DNA of 64,000 bases from Herbaspirillum sp. Sphag64 (GTDB lineage: Bacteria > Pseudomonadota > Gammaproteobacteria > Burkholderiales > Burkholderiaceae_D). Position 1 is the first letter of the stretch, and every line of letters starts with the position of its first letter. Position numbers and translations under genes: made by a program. Positions 1-8,500 of the stretch are shown here, piece after piece. The notes beneath the pieces are model-generated. The model was given only the letters and a program-made list of their open reading frames with translations, searched no databases and was not told where the DNA came from. The stretch spans positions 379,259 to 443,258 of the forward strand of contig NZ_JACHYE010000002.1 in the NCBI RefSeq assembly GCF_014192645.1, in the 5' to 3' direction.

Positions 1-404
1 ATGGCCTGAACTCGCCAAAGCTGTTTGATATTGCCAAGGATGCCGGCGACAACACCTTGATGGGCAGTCCATGGTCCGCTGAAAACGGCACACCAGTGAA
101 CAAGGCTTTCATTGCAGCCTACAAGGCCAAGTTCGGTACCGATCCGGATCAGTTCGCTGCACAAGCCTATGACGCGATGCATATCGTTGCGGCCGCGCTC
201 AAGAACGTCAAGCTCAGCGGCGCGCTGCCCAAGGATCGTGATGCACTGCGTCTGGCGCTGCCAGGTGTGAAGATCGAGGGTGCCACCGGTGCCTTTGAAT
301 TCCGTCCGGCACCGGCGGTAGCTGGCAAGCAGGTCGGTTTCGATGCGCAGCAGGAAGCCATCGTCAATATCGCCAAGGGCGGCAAGTTTGTCCTGCTGAA
401 GTAA
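1..404 (+). CDS. Branched-chain amino acid ABC transporter substrate-binding protein (C-terminal part)
   Basis: The reading frame is open from the window edge (first full codon at base 3) to a TAA stop at 404, so the gene starts upstream. The visible 133 residues have the C-terminal pattern of Leu/Ile/Val-binding (LivJ/LivK, type I periplasmic binding) proteins: a GTDPDQFAAQAYDAM segment and a FEFRPAP stretch near the end of the second lobe. It would bind the ligand in the periplasm and deliver it to the LivHM permease encoded next. A strong intrinsic terminator lies between it and livH, so the binding protein is probably made in excess of the membrane components. Ligand specificity (branched-chain amino acids, amides, aromatic acids) cannot be read from this fragment. 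Confidence 0.88.
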   Translation, partial: GLNSPKLFDIAKDAGDNTLMGSPWSAENGTPVNKAFIAAYKAKFGTDPDQFAAQAYDAMHIVAAALKNVKLSGALPKDRDALRLALPGVKIEGATGAFEFRPAPAVAGKQVGFDAQQEAIVNIAKGGKFVLLK

Positions 405-466
405 TCATCACCCGCTGCAGCTGCTTCTACGTCGTCGAAGCAGGGAGAGAAACACAAGCAGCGCCT

Positions 467-500
467 GGACTCCGGTTGATTTTCCGGAGTCCTTTTATTT
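467..500 (+). terminator. Intrinsic terminator/attenuator between binding-protein gene and livH
   Basis: A perfect 9-bp stem (GGACTCCGG at 467-475, CCGGAGTCC at 484-492) with an 8-nt loop is followed by TTTTATTT. A weaker hairpin (CTGCTTC / GAAGCAG, 421-443) precedes it. Because the downstream liv genes are co-directional and close, it probably acts as a partial terminator. Confidence 0.85.
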
Positions 501-586
501 GCTCCGATGCGTGCAGTGCTGGTCGTACGGCAATTGCAGAGTGTCAGCGTAAATCTGACGCGAGCCCATCATTATTGGCAGGTCCC

Positions 587-1468
587 ATGTTAGAACAACA
601 ACTTATCAACGCCCTTTCACTGGGTAGCGTCTATGCGCTCTTTGCGCTGGGCTTCACGCTGGTCTTCGGCGTGCTCGGTGTCATCAATCTGTCGCACGGC
701 GCAATCTTCATGCTGGGTAGCTATGCTGCCCTGCTACTGGTCCAACAACTGGCACTGCCGCTCTGGCTAGCCATGCTGGCCGCCATGGTGGTTACTGGCC
801 TGATTGGTCTGATCGTCGACATTCTGGTCCTCAAGCCACTGCGCAAACGCAATGCGCCCCACCTGATTCCGATGATTGCCACTATTGGCGTGGCGATCAT
901 GCTGACCAATCTGGCGCAAGGCCTGTTTGGTGCCGAGAACCAGCGCTTCCCGGTCGGTACCATTCCCGAGGATAGCGTCACCTTCGGCAATCTGCATGTG
1001 ACTGCGGTACAGATTGGCATCGTGATCATCGCTTTCGTGCTGATGCTGGTGCTGCTGACCATCATGCGCCGTACCCAACTGGGCCGTGCACTGCGCGCGA
1101 TTGCCGAGTCGCCCAAGGCAGCTTATCTGCTGGGTATCAACGTCGAAGGCCTGTTCTATCTGACTTCGTTTGCCGCCGCCGCCCTGGGTGGTGCCGCTGG
1201 AGTGCTGGTTGGTCTCTCATTCAATGCGATTTCGCCGTTCATGGGCCAGCCGATGCTGCACAAGGGCATTGCCGTGATCATTCTGGGCGGCATGGGCGAT
1301 ATTCGTGGCGCCATGATCGGTGGGCTGTTTCTGGGCTTTGCCGAGGTGCTCACGGTGGCCTACATTTCGAGCGACTTCCGCGATGCGGTGGCGTTCGGCT
1401 TACTGTTTTTGATTTTGCTCGTCAGGCCTTCAGGCATGTTTGGCAAAGTGCTGGAAAGAAAGGCTTGA
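587..1468 (+). CDS. livH: Branched-chain amino acid ABC transporter permease LivH
   Basis: 293 residues from the ATG at 587, beginning MLEQQLINALSLGSVYALFA, the usual LivH N-terminus. A longer in-frame start at 476 would lie inside the terminator hairpin, so it is rejected. The protein is almost entirely hydrophobic, with about eight membrane segments and the EAA-type cytoplasmic loop (GRALRAIAESPKAAYLLGI) that contacts the ATPases. It forms the inner-membrane channel together with LivM. The gene ends five bases before the livM start, in a tight livHMGF operon. Confidence 0.93.
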   Translation: MLEQQLINALSLGSVYALFALGFTLVFGVLGVINLSHGAIFMLGSYAALLLVQQLALPLWLAMLAAMVVTGLIGLIVDILVLKPLRKRNAPHLIPMIATIGVAIMLTNLAQGLFGAENQRFPVGTIPEDSVTFGNLHVTAVQIGIVIIAFVLMLVLLTIMRRTQLGRALRAIAESPKAAYLLGINVEGLFYLTSFAAAALGGAAGVLVGLSFNAISPFMGQPMLHKGIAVIILGGMGDIRGAMIGGLFLGFAEVLTVAYISSDFRDAVAFGLLFLILLVRPSGMFGKVLERKA

Positions 1469-1472
1469 TGTC

Positions 1473-2375
1473 ATGATGTTACCCCTGTCATTGATGGACT
1501 GGTGGGATGGATTCTGGGCGACGTATAACACCGTCATCTTCGGTGTCGGCGTCAACGCCATGCTGGCCCTGTCGATCTATGTCACCTTGTCGTGCGGCCT
1601 GCTGTCGCTGGCCAATGCTGCCTTCATGGGCATCGGTGCTTATGTTGCGGCGCTGATGACCATGCAGGCCGACCTGCCATTCTCGCTGGCGCTGACTGCC
1701 GGTGGCGTGCTGCCGGCACTGGTAGCGCTGATCATCGGCATTCCCACCCTGCGCCTGTCGGGTGTCTATCTGGCCATGGCGACGTTAGGCTTTGGTGAAG
1801 TCGTGCGGGTCGTAGTGCTGAACCTGGAGATCACCGGTGGCCCGATGGGGCTCAATGGCGTACCACCCGTTACCGAGTGGTGGCATATTGTGTTGCTGCT
1901 GGCGCTGACCATCTACATTCTGGCACGCCTGCGTCGCTCCAAGATCGGGCGCGCCTTCGAAGCCATCAAGGAAGATGAAGTTGCGGCCCGTCTCATGGGC
2001 GTCAATGTGGCTGGTTACAAACTGCTGGCCTTCGTGATTGGCGCTGCCATCGCTGGCGTCGCCGGTGCGCTCAATGCCCATTACACCTTCACCATCGGCC
2101 CCAACAACTATGGCTTTGAAAACGCGGTCGACATTCTGACCATGGCCGTCTTCGGTGGTACCGCCAATCTGGTCGGCCCGGTACTGGGTGCCAGCATTTT
2201 GTCGCTGCTGCCGGAACTGTTACGCCAGTTCCAGCACTTCCGCCTGGCGATCAACGGTCTGATCCTGATTCTGGTGGTGCTGTATCTGCCAAAGGGCATC
2301 TGGGACCCACGCCGCATCCGACAATTCCTGCAACGCCGCGATGGCGCACAGACAGCTAGCAAGAAGGTGAATTGA
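1473..2375 (+). CDS. livM: Branched-chain amino acid ABC transporter permease LivM
   Basis: 300 residues from the ATG at 1473; a second ATG at 1476 is an equal candidate. It is a polytopic inner-membrane protein whose coupling loop (IGRAFEAIKEDEVAARLMGV) matches the LivM family. It pairs with LivH to form the translocation pore. The stop codon overlaps the livG start by one base (TGATG), which suggests translational coupling. The upstream frame, open back to 1440 inside livH, is not used because livH occupies it. Confidence 0.92.
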   Translation: MMLPLSLMDWWDGFWATYNTVIFGVGVNAMLALSIYVTLSCGLLSLANAAFMGIGAYVAALMTMQADLPFSLALTAGGVLPALVALIIGIPTLRLSGVYLAMATLGFGEVVRVVVLNLEITGGPMGLNGVPPVTEWWHIVLLLALTIYILARLRRSKIGRAFEAIKEDEVAARLMGVNVAGYKLLAFVIGAAIAGVAGALNAHYTFTIGPNNYGFENAVDILTMAVFGGTANLVGPVLGASILSLLPELLRQFQHFRLAINGLILILVVLYLPKGIWDPRRIRQFLQRRDGAQTASKKVN

Positions 2376-3136
2376 TGCTTTTACAATTCAACGATATCAG
2401 CAAGAACTTTGGCGGCCTGCAAGTATTGCAGGGTGTTCAGTTCCATGTACCGCAAGGTGGCATCTTTGGTCTGATCGGCCCCAACGGTGCCGGCAAGACG
2501 ACCGTCTTCAATCTGATCACCGGCTTGCTGCGCGCCTCCTCGGGCAAGATCATTTTTGATGGCGAAGACATCGGCAACGTAGCTCCGCACAAGATCACCG
2601 AACGTGGCATTGCCCGCACCTTCCAGAATATCCGCGTGTTCAAGGAAATGACCTTGCTCGAAAACGTCGTGGTTGGCATGCATGAGCATCTCGACTATGG
2701 CGTGGCTGGCCTGCTGCTGAACCTTGGCGGTTACCGCCGCATCGAGAAGCAGGCCCGAGAGCGCGCGCTGGAATTGCTGTCGTGGGTGAAACTCGACCAC
2801 AAGGCAGAGATGCTGGCCGACAGTCTGTCCTATGGCGAACAGCGCAAGCTGGAGTTTGCCCGTGCGCTGGCAACCAAGCCTAAGCTGTTGCTGCTCGACG
2901 AACCGGTCGCTGGCATGAATCCGTCGGAAAAGAGCGAACTGATGGCGGAAATCATCAATATCAAGGAACGCGGCTTTTCGATTTTCATGATTGAACACGA
3001 CATGCGTTTCGTCATGGGACTGTGCGACCGTATCGCCGTACTGAACTTTGGCCGCATCATCGCCGAAGGCACGCCAGACCAGATCAAGAACAATCAGGAA
3101 GTGATCGAGGCTTACCTCGGCAAGGAAGAAGCATGA
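2375..3136 (+). CDS. livG: Branched-chain amino acid ABC transporter ATP-binding protein LivG
   Basis: 253 residues. Walker A is GPNGAGKTT, the ABC signature is LSYGEQRKLEFARAL and Walker B is LLLLDEPVAGMNPSE, all in order. The extended loop between Walker A and the signature (MHEHLDYGVAGLLL region) is typical of LivG rather than LivF. It hydrolyses ATP at the cytoplasmic face to drive import. Its ATG overlaps the livM stop. A TTG three bases upstream is an unneeded alternative start. Confidence 0.94.
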   Translation: MLLQFNDISKNFGGLQVLQGVQFHVPQGGIFGLIGPNGAGKTTVFNLITGLLRASSGKIIFDGEDIGNVAPHKITERGIARTFQNIRVFKEMTLLENVVVGMHEHLDYGVAGLLLNLGGYRRIEKQARERALELLSWVKLDHKAEMLADSLSYGEQRKLEFARALATKPKLLLLDEPVAGMNPSEKSELMAEIINIKERGFSIFMIEHDMRFVMGLCDRIAVLNFGRIIAEGTPDQIKNNQEVIEAYLGKEEA

Positions 3137-3876
3137 GTGAGCAGGCAGCAAGTACAGCAAATAATAAGGAAATCCTGCGGATTGACGATCTGGCTGTCTC
3201 GTATGGCCATATCGAAGCTGTCAAAGGCATCAATCTAAGCCTTAAACAAGGCGAAATCACGGCGCTGGTCGGTGCCAACGGTGCCGGCAAAAGCACCGCG
3301 CTGCTGGCGATCTCGGGGCTGGTCAAGGCGAGCCGGGGCAAGGTGCTGTTTAACGGTGAAGATCTGATCCAGTGGTCACCGCATCGCATCGTCGCCGGTG
3401 GTGTCGTTCAGGTCGCCGAAGGTCGCGCTACGCTGACCACGCTGACCATCGAAGAGAATCTGGCACTGGGCGCCTACACCCGCAAGGACAAGGCTGGCGT
3501 GGCACGCGATCTGGAATGGGTCTACTCGTTGTTCCCGGTGCTCAAGCAGCGCGCCAGCGGTCTGGCCGGCAATCTGTCGGGCGGTGAGCAGCAGATGCTG
3601 GCGATCGGCCGGGCCTTGATGGCACAACCCAAGGTCTTGTTGCTGGATGAACCCTCGATGGGCCTGGCGCCATTGATCATTCAGGAAATCTTCCGGATCG
3701 TGCAAGAGATCAACAAGACCGGCATGACAGTCCTGCTGGTTGAGCAGAATGTGCGGCAGGCGCTGCGTATTGCGCAACGCGGCTATGTCCTGGAAACCGG
3801 CAAGATCGTGCTGGAAGACAGCGGTGCCAACCTGTTGCATAACCCCAAGGTGGTGGAAGCCTATCTGGGTGGGTAA
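3133..3876 (+). CDS. livF: Branched-chain amino acid ABC transporter ATP-binding protein LivF
   Basis: 247 residues from the ATG at 3133, overlapping the livG stop by four bases (ATGA). Walker A GANGAGKST, signature LSGGEQQMLAIGRALM and Walker B VLLLDEPSMGLAP are intact. The VAEGRATLTTLTIEENL stretch is the usual LivF variant of the family's EGR motif. It is the second ATPase of the importer. The reading frame is open upstream to 3022, but that segment runs inside livG. A terminator follows 21 bases after the stop. Confidence 0.93.
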   Translation: MSEQAASTANNKEILRIDDLAVSYGHIEAVKGINLSLKQGEITALVGANGAGKSTALLAISGLVKASRGKVLFNGEDLIQWSPHRIVAGGVVQVAEGRATLTTLTIEENLALGAYTRKDKAGVARDLEWVYSLFPVLKQRASGLAGNLSGGEQQMLAIGRALMAQPKVLLLDEPSMGLAPLIIQEIFRIVQEINKTGMTVLLVEQNVRQALRIAQRGYVLETGKIVLEDSGANLLHNPKVVEAYLGG

Positions 3877-3897
3877 CACCATGGCTTGCGCCAAGAA

Positions 3898-3923
3898 AAC
3901 AGCGGCCTGGTGCCGCTGTTTTT
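3898..3923 (+). terminator. Intrinsic terminator after livF
   Basis: Perfect 9-bp stem AACAGCGGC (3898-3906) and GCCGCTGTT (3912-3920) with a 5-nt loop and a T run ending at 3923. It closes the liv operon. Confidence 0.88.
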
Positions 3924-4039
3924 ACGTCTGCAGATCATCTTGCCTCTGTCAGGAAATCTTGAAACACCGCACAAGATCGTAAGATGTTTTACCATCCTTG
4001 CTCCGACTCTCTGTTCAACCGTATTTTTAGCGATAACGC

Positions 4040-5518
4040 ATGCCGACATTCACTACATCCCTGGTCTGGTTCCGCCGTGATTTGCGCCTCAGCGATCATG
4101 CCGCCCTGTATTACGCGCTGTCCCAGAGCAAGCAGGTCCATTGTGTATTCATCTTTGACCGCGAGATTCTGGATCCCTTGCTGGCTGAAGGCTTGCAGGC
4201 AGACCGCCGGGTGGATTTCATTCACGCCGCTATCGCTGAACTGGACGGTGCGCTGCGGGCCGCAGGTGGTGCGCTGATCGTGCGCCATGCCTGGGCCAAC
4301 GAGGAAATTCCCGCTCTGGCCAGGCAGCTCGGTGTCGATGCCGTATTTGCCAATCACGACTATGAACCGGGTGCGCTGGCGCGCGATGCCTCCGTTGCTG
4401 CCGCCTTGCGCCAGCAGGGCCAGCAATTGCTGACCTACAAGGATCAGGTGATCTTTGAAAAAGAGGAAGTCTTATCACAGGCGGGACGCCCATTCTCGGT
4501 CTTCACACCCTACAAGAATGCGTGGATGAACAAGCTCGCCGGTCCTGATGGCGACTTCTATCTGAAGGCCTATCCGGTTGAGCAGTATCTGGAGCGACTG
4601 GCGGCACCATCACCGCTGGCGACAGCACTACCAACGCTGGAAGCACTGGGCTTTGCGCCGACCAATTTACAGTCGCTGCGCATTCCGACCGGCATGTCCG
4701 GTGCCAGTCGGTTACTGGAAGACTTTTTGCCACGCTTGAGCCGCTACGGCGACAGCCGCGATTTCCCGGCCCAGAAAGGGCCTTCCTATTTATCGGTACA
4801 TCTGCGCTTTGGTACCATTGCCATCCGCGCGCTGGCACGTGCGGCACAGGCCGCGATCCGTGCCGGGCAAGGTGGTAGTGGTGCAGCGGTCTGGCTGGGA
4901 GAACTGATCTGGCGCGATTTTTATTTCATGATCCTGCATCACCATCCGCGGGTGGTAGAGCAATCCTTCAAGCCCGCATACGATGCCATCGTTTGGGAAA
5001 CCGACGCCCGTGCCGAGCAAGACTTCGCCGCCTGGTGCCAGGGCTGCACTGGCTATCCACTAGTCGACGCCGCCATGCTGCAACTGAATCAGAGCGGCTA
5101 CATGCACAATCGGCTGCGCATGGTGACTGCCAGTTTTCTGACCAAGGATCTGGGGCTGGACTGGCGCTGGGGCGAGCGTTACTTTGCACAACAGTTGAAT
5201 GACTTCGATCTGGCTGCCAACAATGGCGGCTGGCAATGGGCATCCTCCTCGGGCTGCGATGCCCAACCCTATTTTCGGATCTTCAATCCGATCACCCAAT
5301 CCGAAAAGTTCGATGCCGACGGAAAGTTCATCCGCCGCTATCTGCCGCAACTGGCACGCCTACCGAATAAATATCTGCACGCCCCCTGGCTAGCGCCACG
5401 CGAGGTGCTCATCGATGCTGGCGTGACACTAGGAGAAAATTACCCGCACCCTGTCATCGATCATGCTGATGCCAGGATGCGAACCTTGGCGCGTTACGCG
5501 GTGGTCAAGCAGGCATAA
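4040..5518 (+). CDS. phrB: Deoxyribodipyrimidine photo-lyase (class I CPD photolyase)
   Basis: 492 residues. The N-terminal alpha/beta antenna-chromophore domain starts TSLVWFRRDLRLSDHAAL. The C-terminal FAD-binding domain contains GELIWRDFYFMILHHHP and the family block NGGWQWASSSGCDAQPYF followed by RIFNP. It repairs cyclobutane pyrimidine dimers using blue light. Length and motifs fit class I CPD photolyases rather than cryptochrome-DASH or (6-4) photolyases. The gene stands alone and ends 15 bases before the convergent autotransporter gene. Confidence 0.93.
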   Translation: MPTFTTSLVWFRRDLRLSDHAALYYALSQSKQVHCVFIFDREILDPLLAEGLQADRRVDFIHAAIAELDGALRAAGGALIVRHAWANEEIPALARQLGVDAVFANHDYEPGALARDASVAAALRQQGQQLLTYKDQVIFEKEEVLSQAGRPFSVFTPYKNAWMNKLAGPDGDFYLKAYPVEQYLERLAAPSPLATALPTLEALGFAPTNLQSLRIPTGMSGASRLLEDFLPRLSRYGDSRDFPAQKGPSYLSVHLRFGTIAIRALARAAQAAIRAGQGGSGAAVWLGELIWRDFYFMILHHHPRVVEQSFKPAYDAIVWETDARAEQDFAAWCQGCTGYPLVDAAMLQLNQSGYMHNRLRMVTASFLTKDLGLDWRWGERYFAQQLNDFDLAANNGGWQWASSSGCDAQPYFRIFNPITQSEKFDADGKFIRRYLPQLARLPNKYLHAPWLAPREVLIDAGVTLGENYPHPVIDHADARMRTLARYAVVKQA

Positions 5519-5533
5519 GCTGGCGTGCGCTGA

Positions 5534-8500
5534 TCAAAACATCCAGTTGAAATGCGCAGTCAGACCATTCTGCCTTGTGTTGCTGCCAAATATCCCGCTA
5601 TAGGATATGCCCAAGGTCATCCTCGGGAGCGGGTGCATGGAGGCAGACAAGCCAAGTACGACACTATCTTTGGCCAGCGGCACACCGGCTACCGTGAAGT
5701 CGCTGCTACCCGAAAAATTCTGCGTCGTTTGCGGTACCGTATCGCCAAATGCATGTTGCCAGCCCAAGGTACCACCGAGCTTGACAGGCGTATTCTGGAC
5801 CTCAATGTCGTGATCGGCGCGCAGCCCCAGCGTGGTAAAACTGGTCGTGGTGTTTTGGCTACCTGCACTTAGCGCTGCCGCATTGCCACTTTCCTGATAA
5901 GACTGGGTCGCCAGATTGACCATAGCAAGATTAAAGAAAGGCTCCAGCAGCGTGTTTTGCCAGTGGAAAGGCAATCCCAATTCAGCAGCGGCCTGCAGCG
6001 TACCGGCACTATAGTCAGCACTCAGGTTATTGCCGTAACCCAACAGACTGACCTGGCGAGTGCTGCTAATGTTATTCCAGGTGTAGGACACACTGGTGCG
6101 GAACAAGACATCTTGCCATTGAGTACCGGCATAGAATCCCACATGGTAATTATCGCTCTTGCTACTGGAATCGCGCTCATCCACCTCGACCGAGCTGGAA
6201 CTATAGCCACCGTAGACGCCAAGTATCCAGTTATCTACCGGGATATCCGAACCGATCAATACCCCAGTGGTGTCACTGCTAAGGCTGGCCGCATTGCCAT
6301 CGCCGTCCACACTGCCCCAGGTACCAAAGGGCTGCACCCAGAACAGATGATCGCGGGTATCGCTGGCCACGACCTCACCTTCTTCGTTGTAGGTTTTCAT
6401 ATCACTGTCGGCACCGCCAAAAGCCGCGCGCAGACGATCATTGGCGGCATCACGGATGAAGTGACTATCGGCAATCTGTGCCGTTTTAGTCGAGGCATGA
6501 ACTTCGCCTGATAATTGATTGAGAGCCCGGTTGAGCGTCGTCAGATCACCCGATAGCACCACAATCCGATCAATCAGGATATTGTCAGTACCAAGACTAT
6601 CGAGTGCTCCTCCGGTGGCTGCGGCATTCGGCGTGCTGCCCAGCGATTTGATTGGAATATCGTCGCGGCTCAAGCTGAGATAGACGCTTTTGGAATCGTA
6701 ACTGACCGTGTAGTCGATCAAGGAAAAAGGACTATCCTCAACGACGAATTGGCCAGTAACACCATCAGCCGTGCTCAAAATAGTGTATTTCTGGAACCGG
6801 AAATTGCTCGGATTCAGGATGTTGATATCCAGGTTGCCACCTGTGAGAGTCGCGGTGCCGCCGACCGAGAGCAGGTCTGCACCTACCGGACCATCTACAT
6901 TCACCTGATAGGTACCGCCAGCGGCAAAAGTGGCATTGCCCCTGACCGTCAGTGTGTGCAGCGTGCCGGGCTGAGGTGTACCGGTCAGTAACAGATGACT
7001 GCCATTTTGAATAACAAGATTACCACCGAGGGTACCGCCCGCATTCAATTGACCTTCATTGATACTCAGTGTCCCGGTGTAACTGCTGGCGCCATTGGAG
7101 AGCGTGAGTGTGCCTGCTCCGATCTTGTCCAGCTCCCCGCTACCACTGATCGTGTTGTCGATGCCAAGCACAGTGCCGGTATCGATATCCAGTGTGCCGC
7201 CTGCTGCTTGCACCACCATGCTGCGTGTTGTGTTGAAGCTTTGCGTTGTCTCCAGCGTACCGCCATTAAAAGTCAGCGCACCGCTCAGAGCGCCCAGATT
7301 GGCATCTTGCGATATCTGCAAAATGCCTGCATCAATGGTCGTGCCACCGGTGTAAGTATTGGCTGCAGAAAGCACCAGCAGTCCAGGGCCAGCCTTGACC
7401 AGACTTTCGCCATCCCAACCAGAGATGAAAGCCCCAGCTTCATTCCCCAAAAGAATGTCGACATTAAAAGCGGTACCCGCATTCAATGTAAAAGTACCGG
7501 TCGCTGTCGCATCCGAACTATCGGTCCATGCCAGCTTAAGGCCGATACTGTAATCTTGGCCACTACGGGTGACAGACCCTTCTGAGACCAGATAGTCCAG
7601 TCCTGAAACAGATACGCCCGCGTCCGCCGACAAGCTCCCAGTAATGCCATCAACGGTCGTGATCAAGGTATATATCTTGCCCGGCTGCGCGACGGCACTG
7701 GCGGTGGTAATACCATCTACAGATGGAGTGAATCCAGAAAAATACAAAGTTCCGTTCAGAACAGCACTTTGCGCCTGAATCGCTGGAGCAATGCCAACGC
7801 TGGTAATCAGTGTGCTACCTGATTGCAGGTCAAAGACGTTGTTAACATTGAGCGCAACACCCCCGGTTGCCGGAGCTAGCGTAGTGCTGGCTCCACTGGC
7901 GGTCGTATAGCTACCATTGACATTTATCGCCCCTGTCACATTCAGATTACCGCCAGACACATTGACGGCACCAACAGTATTGCCAAAGTTGCTCAGGGTA
8001 AGACTGCCTGCTCCTGTCTTGAAAAGAGCACTTGTGCTGCTTCCGATAATGGAACCACTAAAGCTGGTATTGGTAACATTGGTTTCAGTCAATGTCGCAT
8101 CACCCAATACTATGCTGCCTGCACCACTGAGTTGCTGAACAATTTGGTTGTTGCTAGCCAGGCTCAGGTCGGCCCCCGCTGCGACATTAACGGCAGTGCT
8201 TTGAGCAAAGATATTCGCGCTACCTGCCAATATGGTACCTGCCATGATATTGGTAGTACCAGAGTAGCTATTCGAACTGTTGAGAGTGAGTATGCCGTCT
8301 CCAAGTTTGCTAACGCTACCTGAGCCGGAAATGACACCGTTGTAGGTGACATCATCGCTACGGTTAAACGTGAGCTGACCATTGTCGGTGATATTGCCGA
8401 CGACACTGCCACCCTCACCACCATTACCTAGTTGCAGGGTCCCTGCAGAGATGGTCGTAGTTCCGCTGTACGTGTTGTTACCGGTCAGCGTGAGCACGTT

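Noticed and set aside
2381-3160. 259-codon minus-strand ORF opposite livG
   Set aside because: Shadow of livG, whose Walker motifs are intact on the other strand.
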